Below, piece after piece: positions 7,342 through 15,975 of a stretch of DNA of 50,859 bases. This stretch comes from Flavobacteriia bacterium (GTDB taxonomy: Bacteria > Bacteroidota > Bacteroidia > Flavobacteriales_D > Crocinitomicaceae). The stretch is taken from the NCBI GenBank assembly GCA_947490145.1, contig CANLGD010000015.1, positions 1 through 50,859 of the forward strand, in the 5' to 3' direction. The translations under genes and the position numbers were made by a program. The stretch's first letter is position 1. Each line of letters begins with the position of its first letter. Below the pieces are notes generated by a model. It was not told the origin of the DNA and did no database searches. It saw nothing but the letters and a program-made list of their open reading frames with translations.

Positions 7342-8916
7342 ATGGAAAATGTGAATGAAAACAGTATAAAAATAGCGCCAAAAGTAGGTCCTCGAAAAAA
7401 TGTAGGAGTTGGTGAAATGGGGAAAATTCCACCTCAAGCTATTGATTTAGAACAAGCTGTTTTAGGAGCAATAATGCTGGAAAAAAATGCACTTGATAAT
7501 GCAATCGATAGCATTACAGCTGCCTCATTTTACGATCCAAAACATTTTTACATTTTCAAAGCAATTATTGAACTTTTTGGTAGTTCAAACCCAGTTGATT
7601 TGCTAACTGTGATTAATAAATTAAAAAAAGAAGGTGAATTAGAATTAGCTGGTGGCGCAGTTTACATTGCTCAATTGACAAACCGAGTTGCTTCTGCTGC
7701 TCACGTTGAATATTATTCTCGAATTATTTCTGAAAAACACATCCAAAGAGAATTAATTCGCATGTGTTCAGACATTTTAAAAGATGCTTACGAAGAAACA
7801 AAAGATGTTTTCGATTTATTAAATAAAGCTGAAGCAGATTTATTTAAAATTGCTGAAAACAACATGAAAAAAGAAGTTGGCGATATGCAAAGTATCGTTA
7901 AACAAGCGGTTGAAGACATAGAAAAAGCGAGTAAAGAAGGTGATGGAATTTCTGGTGTTCCAACTGGATTTAGAGATTTAGATAAATTAACTTCTGGATG
8001 GCAACGATCAGATATGATTGTAATTGCTGCGCGTCCTGCGATGGGGAAAACTGCATTTGTACTTTCAATGGCACGAAATTCAGCGATTGATTATAATATG
8101 GGAGTTGCAATTTTCTCTTTAGAGATGTCTGCAGTTCAATTGGTGAAAAGGTTGATTTCTAGTGAGACAAGAATTAGTGGTGATAAGTTAAGAAAAGGAG
8201 ACTTAAGGGAAGATGAATTTGTGCAATTACATGCTAGAATTCAAAAACTTTCCGTTGCTCCAATATATATTGATGATACAGCAGGATTAAGTGTTTTCGA
8301 TTTAAGAGCAAAATGCCGAAGACTGAAAATGCAAAAAAACATTGAATTAATCATCATTGATTATTTGCAATTAATGTCAGCTGGAAATTCTAAAGGAGGT
8401 CCCGGAAATAGAGAGCAAGAAATTTCAACGATTTCAAGATCTATTAAAGAAATTGCAAAAGAATTAAATGTACCAATCATAGCACTTTCACAGTTAAGTC
8501 GATCCGTAGAAACGCGGGGGGGTGATAAAAAGCCAATGCTTTCCGACTTACGTGAGTCTGGAGCAATTGAGCAAGACGCTGATATTGTGTCGTTTATTTA
8601 TCGACCAGAATATTATGGTTTAACTCATAATGAAGACGGACAATCAAATGAAGGAATTGCTGAAATTATCGTCGCAAAACACAGGAATGGTGCTCTTGAA
8701 AGCGTTCGATTGAAATTTATCAAACAATACGCACGTTTCGATAATGTTGATTCTTTTGGTGACGATTTGGTTCCTAATACTTTTGGCTCTGCAATGAATA
8801 ATATGGCTTCAAAAGGATTTGATTCTCCTGCATTAACACAAAACCAAACAATCAGAAGTAATTTCTCAAATGACGTTGATTTTGGTCGTAACGCTAATGA
8901 AGATGTACCTTTTTAA
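7342..8916 (+). CDS. dnaB: Replicative DNA helicase
   Basis: DnaB is the hexameric 5'-3' helicase of the replication fork. The 524-residue protein has the N-terminal primase-interacting domain (about 31-150; PPQAIDLEQAVLGAIML) and the RecA-like C-terminal ATPase. Walker A is RPAMGKTA (231-238), the catalytic Glu is in SLEMS (Glu261), Walker B is ELIIIDYLQL (335-344) and the arginine-finger region is SQLSRSVETRG. SDLRESGAIEQDADIVSFIYRPEYY is diagnostic. No intein is present. A Bacteroidota-style tail of about 55 residues, rich in Asn and Phe and probably disordered, follows the ATPase core. It sits directly after rpsF-rpsR-rplI, a widespread order. Confidence 0.97.
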   Translation: MENVNENSIKIAPKVGPRKNVGVGEMGKIPPQAIDLEQAVLGAIMLEKNALDNAIDSITAASFYDPKHFYIFKAIIELFGSSNPVDLLTVINKLKKEGELELAGGAVYIAQLTNRVASAAHVEYYSRIISEKHIQRELIRMCSDILKDAYEETKDVFDLLNKAEADLFKIAENNMKKEVGDMQSIVKQAVEDIEKASKEGDGISGVPTGFRDLDKLTSGWQRSDMIVIAARPAMGKTAFVLSMARNSAIDYNMGVAIFSLEMSAVQLVKRLISSETRISGDKLRKGDLREDEFVQLHARIQKLSVAPIYIDDTAGLSVFDLRAKCRRLKMQKNIELIIIDYLQLMSAGNSKGGPGNREQEISTISRSIKEIAKELNVPIIALSQLSRSVETRGGDKKPMLSDLRESGAIEQDADIVSFIYRPEYYGLTHNEDGQSNEGIAEIIVAKHRNGALESVRLKFIKQYARFDNVDSFGDDLVPNTFGSAMNNMASKGFDSPALTQNQTIRSNFSNDVDFGRNANEDVPF

Positions 8917-8991
8917 CTTTTTTTACCAAGAAATTTAGATTTCAGTGCGAAATTAGTAGTACATTCATCAAAAATTACCGTATTTACTTAT

Positions 8992-10248
8992 ATGAAACGA
9001 TTTTTAGCCTTACTTTTCTTTCTAATTTTGAGTTTTTCTGGAAGAAGTTCTCAAATTATTATTCCAATGGATAATACGCAAACGAATCATTTAAAGGCTT
9101 ATGGATTGGCTTTTTGGATGTTGGAAAACGATGTTGTAATTGATTGGTTGTTAAATTACAGAGGTGGTTCATTTTTATGTCCAAATCTTAAAAAAATTGA
9201 GGAAGAATTGATAATTCGCGGAGTAAAATATCAAATAGTTACGGACGGACAAGTCAACACAATTAAAAATGAGATTTCAAATCCAGAGGTAAATCAAGAA
9301 ATTGTACAATTAGAAAAAGCACCAAAAATTGCAGTTTATACTCCAAAAGGCACCATGCCATGGGATGACGCAGTAACAATGGTTTTAGAATACGCCGAAA
9401 TTCCCTATGATAAAATCTATGATTCTGCAATCATTATGGGAATTTTGCCAAAATACGATTGGTTGCACTTACATCACGAAGATTTCACAGGACAATATGG
9501 AAAATTTTATAGTGCATTTAAAGGGTCGCCTTGGTACAAACAACAAGTAATTGACGCTGAAACGGATGCAAAAATGTTAGGATTTAATAAAGTTTCGCAT
9601 TTAAAATTAGCAGTTGCAAACAACATTAAAAATTTCGTTGTTGGCGGAGGGTTTTTATTCACAATGTGCAGTGGAACAGATAGTTATGATATTGGCTTAG
9701 CTGCTCACCAAACAGACATTTGTGAAAGTATGTTCGACGGTGATCCTTCAAGTCCAGATTGTCAGGAAAAATTAGATTTCAACAATACCTTAGCTTTCGA
9801 TAAATTCAAATTGGTAAAAGATCCTTTTACGTACGAATATTCAAACATCGATGGAACAGATTTGCATCGAATGCCAGAAAATGTTGATAAATTTACACTC
9901 TTTGATTTTTCTGCAAAATGGGATGTCGTGCCAACCATGTTGACGCAATGTCACACTCAAGTTATTGATGGATTTATGGGGCAAACGACCGATTTTCGCA
10001 AAGATTTAATCAAGCCAAATGTCCTGATTTTAGGAGAAAATAAAACACTTGGAACAGCAAAATATTTGCATGGAGAATATGGTCAAGGGACTTGGACTTT
10101 CTATGGTGGACATGATCCAGAAGATTTTCAACACAGAGTTGGAGATCCGCCAACAGATTTGAGTTTGCACCCAAATTCGCCAGGTTACCGATTGATTTTG
10201 AATAATATTTTATTTCCAGCGGCAAAAAAGAAAAAAAGAAAAACATAG
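8992..10248 (+). CDS. Secreted conserved protein, GATase1-like (often mislabelled asparagine synthetase B)
   Basis: The 418-residue protein starts with a signal peptide (MKRFLALLFFLILSFSGRSS). Relatives across Bacteroidota are commonly annotated asparagine synthetase B, but none of the AsnB features is visible: there is no N-terminal catalytic Cys2 and no PP-loop SGGxDS. Instead there is PKIAVYTPKG (111-120), WDDAVTMVLEYAEIPYD, YDWLHLHHEDFTGQYGKF (155-172) and GGGFLFTMCSGTDSYD, where Cys226 sits in a nucleophile-elbow-like MCSG. This suggests a class I glutamine-amidotransferase-like fold acting outside the cytoplasm. The tail KKKKRKT is very basic. The role is unknown. It is co-directional with dnaB, 75 bp downstream. 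Confidence 0.72.
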   Translation: MKRFLALLFFLILSFSGRSSQIIIPMDNTQTNHLKAYGLAFWMLENDVVIDWLLNYRGGSFLCPNLKKIEEELIIRGVKYQIVTDGQVNTIKNEISNPEVNQEIVQLEKAPKIAVYTPKGTMPWDDAVTMVLEYAEIPYDKIYDSAIIMGILPKYDWLHLHHEDFTGQYGKFYSAFKGSPWYKQQVIDAETDAKMLGFNKVSHLKLAVANNIKNFVVGGGFLFTMCSGTDSYDIGLAAHQTDICESMFDGDPSSPDCQEKLDFNNTLAFDKFKLVKDPFTYEYSNIDGTDLHRMPENVDKFTLFDFSAKWDVVPTMLTQCHTQVIDGFMGQTTDFRKDLIKPNVLILGENKTLGTAKYLHGEYGQGTWTFYGGHDPEDFQHRVGDPPTDLSLHPNSPGYRLILNNILFPAAKKKKRKT

Positions 10249-10314
10249 TTTTTCGCGAAGCTAATTTTCAAGTTTTCGATGTGTCATAAAAGTATACTAG
10301 TAACCTCAGTTAGA

Positions 10315-10476
10315 TTAAAAAAAGGCCAACTGTAACGATAAATCAACATCAAATTTGATCGCTGTTTTTTTGGGGAAACTATATACAATTAAACCAAAAA
10401 TAAGGTGTGAAATGACGTTATTAAAGCTTCTGTGTCTTGAATGTTCAGCTTGACAAATGTTTTTCAATTCATCATT
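10315..10476 (-). pseudogene. Transposase C-terminal remnant (IS982-like)
   Basis: On the minus strand a 53-codon open stretch begins right after the murF-alr stop codon and ends at TAA (10315-10317). It reads NDELKNICQAEHSRHRS, then FNNVISHLIFGLIVYSF and PKKTAIKF, ending LSLQLAFF. ELKNIxQxEHSRHRS followed by a hydrophobic helix ending AYSFxPKKP is, from memory, the C-terminal pattern of IS982-type DDE transposases. There is no start codon and no upstream transposase, so it is a fragment. After its stop, TCTAACTGAGGTTAC could be what remains of the element's terminal repeat. It shares the frame of murF-alr, separated by the TGA only. Confidence 0.65.
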
Positions 10477-12777
10477 TCATTCCTCTGTGTAAACTCGCTG
10501 CATCCTCCTCGACATCGAAGTCAAAACTTCATATGGAATAGTTTGCATTTTTTTTGCCAATTCTTCGATTGTTTGGTTTTTACCTAAAATTTCAACGATT
10601 TCATTTACTTCACAAGAAATATTTGTTACGTCAATCATAGTCATGTCCATACAAACATTTCCAATTATCGGGCAAAAGACATTTTTCACAAACATTCCAC
10701 CTTTTCCTTGGCTTAAATTTCGCTTGAAACCATCAGCGTAACCAACTGGAACAGTAGCTATTTTCATTTCTTTTTCTGCAGTGAACGTACAACTATAACC
10801 AACACTTTCACCTTTTTTGACCTTATTAATTTGAGAAATAATCGAAGACCAAGAAATAGATGGAATTAATTCTGAAACAATTCGAGGGTTTGAACTGATT
10901 CCATAAAGTCCGATTCCAACACGAACCATATCAAATTGTGCTTCAGGAAAACGAGATACACCTTCAGAGTTCAAAATGTGTTTCATGAAAGAATAGGAAA
11001 GTTTATTTTCAAAGTAAGAACAAATTTTATTAAATCTTTCAATTTGCTTCAAACTAAATTCTTTAGAATTATTATTATCAGAATCCGCTAAATGCGAATA
11101 AATACTTTGAATTTTGACTTCCGGCTGAGTTTGAATTAAATCCAATAATTGAGTAACATTTTCTGCTTCAAAACCCAAACGATTCATTCCAGTATCAAAT
11201 TTCACATGAATTGGATAATTCTCAATCGTACAATTTATCAATGCTTTAACAAAATTTTCTAAGATTTCGAAGGAATAAATACTAGGTTCTAACTTATATT
11301 TTATTAAATCATCAAATCCATCTTCGTCTGGATTCATGACTAAAATTGGCAAGTTAATTCCGTGTTTTCTCAATTCAACTCCTTCATCAACATAAGCAAC
11401 ACCAAGGTATTCCACGCCATTTTTCTCCAAATATTCAGCCATTTTTTCTGCTCCAGAACCGTAAGCTGAGGCTTTCACCATAATTAAAAGTTTGCAACTT
11501 GGATTGATTAAATTGCGATAAAAACTCAAATTATTTTTGATTGCTGAAAGATTTATTTCAACCCTAGTTTTATGTTTTTTAAGTTGAAACAGTTTTGCAA
11601 TACGTTGAATTTGTCCAACCCTTGTTCCTTTAATTAAAATTATTTGGTCTTTTATCTGACTAAAATCAGGAATATTCTCTCCCGAAATAAAAAAACAAGA
11701 AGCTAAATTATATTGCTCAACTTTCTCTTTTATTTCTTGAATTTGATATTCAGTCAAAGTATCAATTCCAATAATTGCTGTTCTTAATTTATCATTCGCA
11801 ATACTTTTTTGGTATTCCAAAGATTGAGTCAAAGCATCTAAATCGGCATTGTAAGAATCATTAATGATGACATTTCCATTAATTCCATCAAAAGTTTCCA
11901 TGCGCAAAGCCAATCGTGGAAGTGTTTTAATTTGCTGAATTAATTCGCTTTCACTCAATCCTAATTCATGTGAAATTGCCAGAGCCAAACTCAGATTTTG
12001 CAAGCTTGCTTTATCTTGAAAAGGAGAAAATAGTAGTAAATCAGAAAAGTTATTTAATCCAACTATTTCGTAATTTGTAGCTGAATTAACAGGTATGTCA
12101 TCTAAAATGAATGTTTTTTCACACTTTAAAAACAATTTAGACTTTTCTTTCAAATGTATTTCTGAGGAAGGAAAATTTTGTGAATGAGCAGATCCTATTG
12201 AAGTAAAAATCCCAAAATTTGGTTGAATCATTTCTGCTAATTCCGACATTTCATTTGGGTGCGAAATTCCCGCCTCAAAAATTCCGAGTGTATGTGTTTC
12301 GTCGATTTCTAAAAGAGAAAGTGCAACACCAATTTGAGAATTATAACTTTTTGGACTTCTAACAATTTTAAATTTCGCCATCAATAAATGATAAGTCCAC
12401 TCTTTAACGGTTGTTTTTCCGACACTTCCGGTAATTCCAACTACAGGTAAAGTGTATTTTTCCCGGTGCCTTTTAGCTAATTTTTGAAGTGATTGTAAAA
12501 CTGAATTTACTTTGTGAAAAGTGGCATCTTTAAACTTTTCTGAAAAAGACGAATCCTCTACTACAAAAATCCGAACACCTTTTTCATAAGCATTTTCAAT
12601 GAATTGATGACCATCACGGAATTCACCTTTTAAAGCAAAAAAAGCAGTATTTTTTGGTTCTAAAATCTTACGTGTATCAAAAGAAACTGTTTGAATTAAA
12701 TTCAAGTCATGTTTAAAACCAAAAACAGTTGATTCGATTTGCTCTGAAAATTCTAAAGATGTGAGATGTAATTTCAA
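10477..12777 (-). CDS. Bifunctional MurF (D-Ala-D-Ala adding ligase) / alanine racemase
   Basis: The N-terminal half (about 1-400) is MurF, which joins D-Ala-D-Ala to UDP-MurNAc-tripeptide. It has the ATP loop GITGSVGKTT (114-123), FEAGISHPNEM and NDSYNADLDAL (306-316). The C-terminal half (about 404-766) is a PLP alanine racemase: TRVEINLSAIKNNL, PLP lysine in MVKASAYGSG (Lys435), FDTGMNRLGFE, HLADSD, MVRVGIGLYG, catalytic Tyr in VGYSCTF, PVGYADGF and MDMTMIDV. The fusion supplies and uses D-alanine in one polypeptide and is characteristic of Bacteroidota. At 766 residues it is somewhat shorter than the roughly 820 usual, with the shortening in the MurF half. A transposase remnant abuts its stop. 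Confidence 0.95.
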   Translation of the reverse strand: MKLHLTSLEFSEQIESTVFGFKHDLNLIQTVSFDTRKILEPKNTAFFALKGEFRDGHQFIENAYEKGVRIFVVEDSSFSEKFKDATFHKVNSVLQSLQKLAKRHREKYTLPVVGITGSVGKTTVKEWTYHLLMAKFKIVRSPKSYNSQIGVALSLLEIDETHTLGIFEAGISHPNEMSELAEMIQPNFGIFTSIGSAHSQNFPSSEIHLKEKSKLFLKCEKTFILDDIPVNSATNYEIVGLNNFSDLLLFSPFQDKASLQNLSLALAISHELGLSESELIQQIKTLPRLALRMETFDGINGNVIINDSYNADLDALTQSLEYQKSIANDKLRTAIIGIDTLTEYQIQEIKEKVEQYNLASCFFISGENIPDFSQIKDQIILIKGTRVGQIQRIAKLFQLKKHKTRVEINLSAIKNNLSFYRNLINPSCKLLIMVKASAYGSGAEKMAEYLEKNGVEYLGVAYVDEGVELRKHGINLPILVMNPDEDGFDDLIKYKLEPSIYSFEILENFVKALINCTIENYPIHVKFDTGMNRLGFEAENVTQLLDLIQTQPEVKIQSIYSHLADSDNNNSKEFSLKQIERFNKICSYFENKLSYSFMKHILNSEGVSRFPEAQFDMVRVGIGLYGISSNPRIVSELIPSISWSSIISQINKVKKGESVGYSCTFTAEKEMKIATVPVGYADGFKRNLSQGKGGMFVKNVFCPIIGNVCMDMTMIDVTNISCEVNEIVEILGKNQTIEELAKKMQTIPYEVLTSMSRRMQRVYTEE

Positions 12778-12870
12778 ATTCTTACTTTAAACAAAGATAT
12801 ATAGTTTTTAGCAAAAATAAGTATTAAAATCAGAAATCTGAGTTTGAAAAGAAGTTTTATTTTTTAAAAT

Positions 12871-13710
12871 TTAGTTCAAAACCATATTATCAATCAATCT
12901 TACATCACCAACATAAGCAACTGCGCATGCAACTGCATTTTCGCACCAATTAGTTATGAGAATTTCAAAACTTTCAGGATTTATAATTTCAAAATACTCT
13001 AGTTTTAAACTTGATTCTAAATACCGGTCTTCAATAATTTTTTTGCATTCTATTGGACTTAATTTTGGAGCTAGATTTTTTGCTAAAATTAAACTTTCAA
13101 AAATGAATAAAGCCTCAATTCGTTGCGTTTGACTCAAGCGCATATTGCGACTACTCATTGCCAACCCATCATTTTCTCTAATCGTTTTACAAGGAATAAT
13201 TGCTATGTTAAAATCAAAAAAATCAGTCATTTTTTTAATAACTGCCAATTGCTGAAAATCTTTTAATCCAAAAAAAGCTTTTGTCGGACGAATAATTTCG
13301 AAAAGTCTATAAACAACTTGGATAACGCCTTTAAAATGACCAGGTCGATGTTTGCCTTCTAAAACTTGATCTAATAAACCTAAATCTATCTTTGGAAAAA
13401 CATAATTCGCTGTATATATTTCTTCTTTAGTAGGAAGAAAAAGTACATCGCACGCAATCTCTTGCAATATTTTTATATCAGATTCTGAATTTATTGGATA
13501 CTTTTCAAAATCAGCAATGTTATTAAATTGTGTCGGATTTACAAAAACACTCACAATTGTAAAATCACAAACCAATTTTGATTCCTTCACTAAAGAGACA
13601 TGTCCCTCATGCAAAGCTCCCATCGTTGGAACAAACCCAATGGTTTTATGCTTTGATTTTAAATCAAGAATAAAAGTTTCAATTTCTTCTGTTTTATAAA
13701 AAATAATCAA
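12871..13710 (-). CDS. panC: Pantothenate synthetase
   Basis: PanC condenses pantoate with beta-alanine using ATP. The 279-residue protein shows GFVPTMGALHEGHVSLV (the HIGH-type nucleotide motif, His34 and His37), VSVFVNPTQFN, DVLFLPT, LEGKHRPGHFKGV, FFGLKDFQQLAVIKKM and AMSSRNMRLS, all hallmarks of the family. The length is normal. It is divergent from the glycogen-synthase-like gene, an order conserved in Flavobacteriia. A -7 box for panC lies at 13743-13750. Confidence 0.97.
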   Translation of the reverse strand: MIIFYKTEEIETFILDLKSKHKTIGFVPTMGALHEGHVSLVKESKLVCDFTIVSVFVNPTQFNNIADFEKYPINSESDIKILQEIACDVLFLPTKEEIYTANYVFPKIDLGLLDQVLEGKHRPGHFKGVIQVVYRLFEIIRPTKAFFGLKDFQQLAVIKKMTDFFDFNIAIIPCKTIRENDGLAMSSRNMRLSQTQRIEALFIFESLILAKNLAPKLSPIECKKIIEDRYLESSLKLEYFEIINPESFEILITNWCENAVACAVAYVGDVRLIDNMVLN

Positions 13711-13742
13711 TTTTCAAAATATTAAAAAATATATAAAACCGA

Positions 13743-13750
13743 CAAATCTA
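13743..13750 (-). promoter_or_regulatory. Probable -7 box of panC
   Basis: Read on the minus strand the sequence is TAGATTTG, a full match to TAnnTTTG, 32 bp before the panC ATG at 13708-13710. It lies 33 bp from the divergent box at 13783-13790. Confidence 0.5.
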
Positions 13751-13782
13751 AATTCTTTTTTGGAAAATTCGTTATTTTTTTT

Positions 13783-13790
13783 TAATTTTG
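13783..13790 (+). promoter_or_regulatory. -7 box of the glycogen-synthase-like / DUF4270 / glmS unit
   Basis: TAATTTTG fits TAnnTTTG and lies 39 bp before the ATG at 13830. A TTG within it opens a longer in-frame reading (from 13788), which is therefore not a usable start. Confidence 0.6.
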
Positions 13791-13829
13791 TGCTTTATTT
13801 TAATAATATTACCTCAATCTAAAGCTTCA

Positions 13830-14651
13830 ATGGAGAAAAAAAAGATTCTTTTTGTTTCACAAGAAATTGCACCTTTTGTACAAAAATCTGAAATTTCAAA
13901 TTTCACAAGACGATTACCACAAAGCATTCAAGAAGCAGGAAGAGACATTCGTGTTTTTACTCCAAAATTTGCTTGTATCAACGAAAGAAGACATCAATTA
14001 CATGAAGTTATTCGTTTGTCAGGTATGAATATTATTATTGACGATAAAGATCATCCGTTAATTATCAAAGTTGCTTCAATTCCAGCAGCTAGACTTCAAG
14101 TTTATTTTATTGACAATGAGGAGTTTTACGACAGGAAAAATATTTTAACAGATGAAGAAGGAGTTTATTACAAAGACAATGACGAACGTTCAATGTTCTT
14201 TTGTAGAGGCGTTTTAGAAACAGTTAAAAAATTAGGCTGGAAACCAGATGTAATTTATTGTCACGGCTGGATGGCTTCATTAATGCCACTTTATATCAAG
14301 AAAATTTATCACAAAGACCCGCATTTTTCAGATTCAAAAGTTGTATTGAGTTTGTATGAGGAGGAAATTAACAATAATTGGGATGACCGTTTTCCAGAAA
14401 AACTTAAATTTGACGGCTTCGATAAAAAATTGATTACCGAAATGCAGGACACATCATACGAAAATGTTATGAAAACAATTTTCAAATATACTGATGCATT
14501 AGCCTTGGGAACTGAAACGTTAAATCCCATTACACAGGCACTTTATGACGAGGCAACATGTTTGAAACAAGATTTCGTAGCTGAAGAATTGCAAACTAAG
14601 GCATTATCAGAATTTTTTGATAAAGTAATAGAAGAGGAAGTTTTTGTTTAA
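13830..14651 (+). CDS. Glycogen/starch synthase-like protein, N-terminal domain only
   Basis: From ATG 13830 the protein has 273 residues and resembles the N-terminal Rossmann domain of GT5 glycogen synthases: KKILFVSQEIAPF, RLPQSIQEAGRDIRVFTPKF, KLGWKPDVIYCHGWMASLMPLYIKK. Two things speak against ordinary synthase activity. The ADP-glucose loop KTGG that follows EVAPF is replaced by QKSE (residues 18-21), and the whole C-terminal catalytic domain of about 200 residues is missing. The gene is conserved next to panC and upstream of DUF4270 and glmS in Flavobacteriia, which hints at a role in envelope sugar or outer-membrane biology. The start was set at 13830 because the longer frame begins inside the -7 box. 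Confidence 0.75.
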   Translation: MEKKKILFVSQEIAPFVQKSEISNFTRRLPQSIQEAGRDIRVFTPKFACINERRHQLHEVIRLSGMNIIIDDKDHPLIIKVASIPAARLQVYFIDNEEFYDRKNILTDEEGVYYKDNDERSMFFCRGVLETVKKLGWKPDVIYCHGWMASLMPLYIKKIYHKDPHFSDSKVVLSLYEEEINNNWDDRFPEKLKFDGFDKKLITEMQDTSYENVMKTIFKYTDALALGTETLNPITQALYDEATCLKQDFVAEELQTKALSEFFDKVIEEEVFV

Positions 14652-14680
14652 ATTTTAATTATTAATTTTTACTGAATTCA

Positions 14681-15964
14681 TTGAAAAATTTTATTTTATT
14701 TGCCTTTAGTTTTGCACTATTTTTTATTTCAAGTTGTAAGAAAGAAGTTTCAACAATTGGTAAAACTGGTTTGAACCCAAACGCATTTTTAAATTCAGAT
14801 GAGATTGACACTTTTGGTTTAAAAACTTATACAATTGCTGAGGATTCTATTGTTAGTAGTAATCTCTCTGTTGCCATTTTAGGTTCGTATAATGATCCAA
14901 CTTTTGGAAAATTTGAATCTGAATTTTACACTCAATTTCGTCTTTCAGGATTTAATCCAGATTTTGGACTTTTATCGACTATTGCAATAGATTCTTTCGT
15001 TTTGGGTCTTGAATACAAAGATTATTATGGAGGTTTAGACCCACAAAAATTTGAAGTTTATGAATTAGATCAATCCCTTTCAACTGATTCCGTATATTAT
15101 TCTTTTCAAACGAGAACTGTTAAAAGCAGTAATTGGATGGATTCAAATAAGGATCTTTTAACGCCAGATCCAACAACTCAAATAGTAATTGGCACAGAAA
15201 AAGTTGAAAGTCAATTAAGGCTTTATCTTGACACAACAATCGCGAGAACATTAATGACCGAAGCTAGTGTTAATGCAACTTCATTTGCGTCAAATGAAAA
15301 TTTTTTAGCTTATTTCAAAGGGCTAAATATAAAAGTAAATAACGGTATACAATCTTCTGGAAAAGGAGGAGTCTTTTACTTTAATTTGAATGACCCATTA
15401 TCTAAAATGACTATTTATTATACACAAGACGGTCTTGCAAAAACATATGATTTTTTGATAAATACTGAATGTGCTGATTTTAATCACATTCAAGTTGATA
15501 ATTCAGGGACTAATGTAGAATCTGTTATTCTAAATCAAGATTTAGGAAACGAAACTTTTTATTTGCAATCAAATAAATCACGAGCAGTTGTAAAATTAAC
15601 TTCCATTGATGATATTCCTAAAAATTCGATTATTCAATACGCACAATTGGAATTACCTGTTAGTTATTACAGCTCTGATATCTTTTTTCCATGCGCATCT
15701 ATTACTGCTTCAACAAAAATTAGTTCGACGAATGATAAACTATATAATTTAAATGTACTTGGCACCTACAGCGATGCAAATAAAAATTACACCATTGACT
15801 TGAGAGATTATGTACAACAAATTGTAAATGGAAATATTGATAATTTGGGAGTGTATTTATCTTCTGCAAAAATGTTGACTTCGGCAGAAAGAGTTATCTT
15901 TAATGGTGCTAATACACAAAACAAAAAACAACCAAAATTATACGTTATTTATACTAAATACTAA
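14681..15964 (+). CDS. DUF4270 family lipoprotein
   Basis: The 427-residue protein starts at TTG with a lipoprotein signal (MKNFILFAFSFALFFISSC, lipobox ISSC). DUF4270 landmarks include DTFGLKTYTIAEDSIVSSNLSVAILGSYNDPTFG, a conserved early segment, and a C-terminus with DLRDYVQQIVNG and KQPKLYVIYTKY. The family is beta-rich, exported and of unknown function in Bacteroidota. It lies 29 bp after the glycogen-synthase-like gene and 11 bp before glmS, so the three are probably co-transcribed. No ATG alternative preserves the signal peptide. Confidence 0.85.
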   Translation: MKNFILFAFSFALFFISSCKKEVSTIGKTGLNPNAFLNSDEIDTFGLKTYTIAEDSIVSSNLSVAILGSYNDPTFGKFESEFYTQFRLSGFNPDFGLLSTIAIDSFVLGLEYKDYYGGLDPQKFEVYELDQSLSTDSVYYSFQTRTVKSSNWMDSNKDLLTPDPTTQIVIGTEKVESQLRLYLDTTIARTLMTEASVNATSFASNENFLAYFKGLNIKVNNGIQSSGKGGVFYFNLNDPLSKMTIYYTQDGLAKTYDFLINTECADFNHIQVDNSGTNVESVILNQDLGNETFYLQSNKSRAVVKLTSIDDIPKNSIIQYAQLELPVSYYSSDIFFPCASITASTKISSTNDKLYNLNVLGTYSDANKNYTIDLRDYVQQIVNGNIDNLGVYLSSAKMLTSAERVIFNGANTQNKKQPKLYVIYTKY

Positions 15965-15975
15965 AATATAAATTT

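Noticed and set aside
15965-15975. glmS ribozyme
   Set aside because: Only 11 bp separate DUF4270 and glmS, and the ribozyme is a Firmicutes feature needing about 150 nt.
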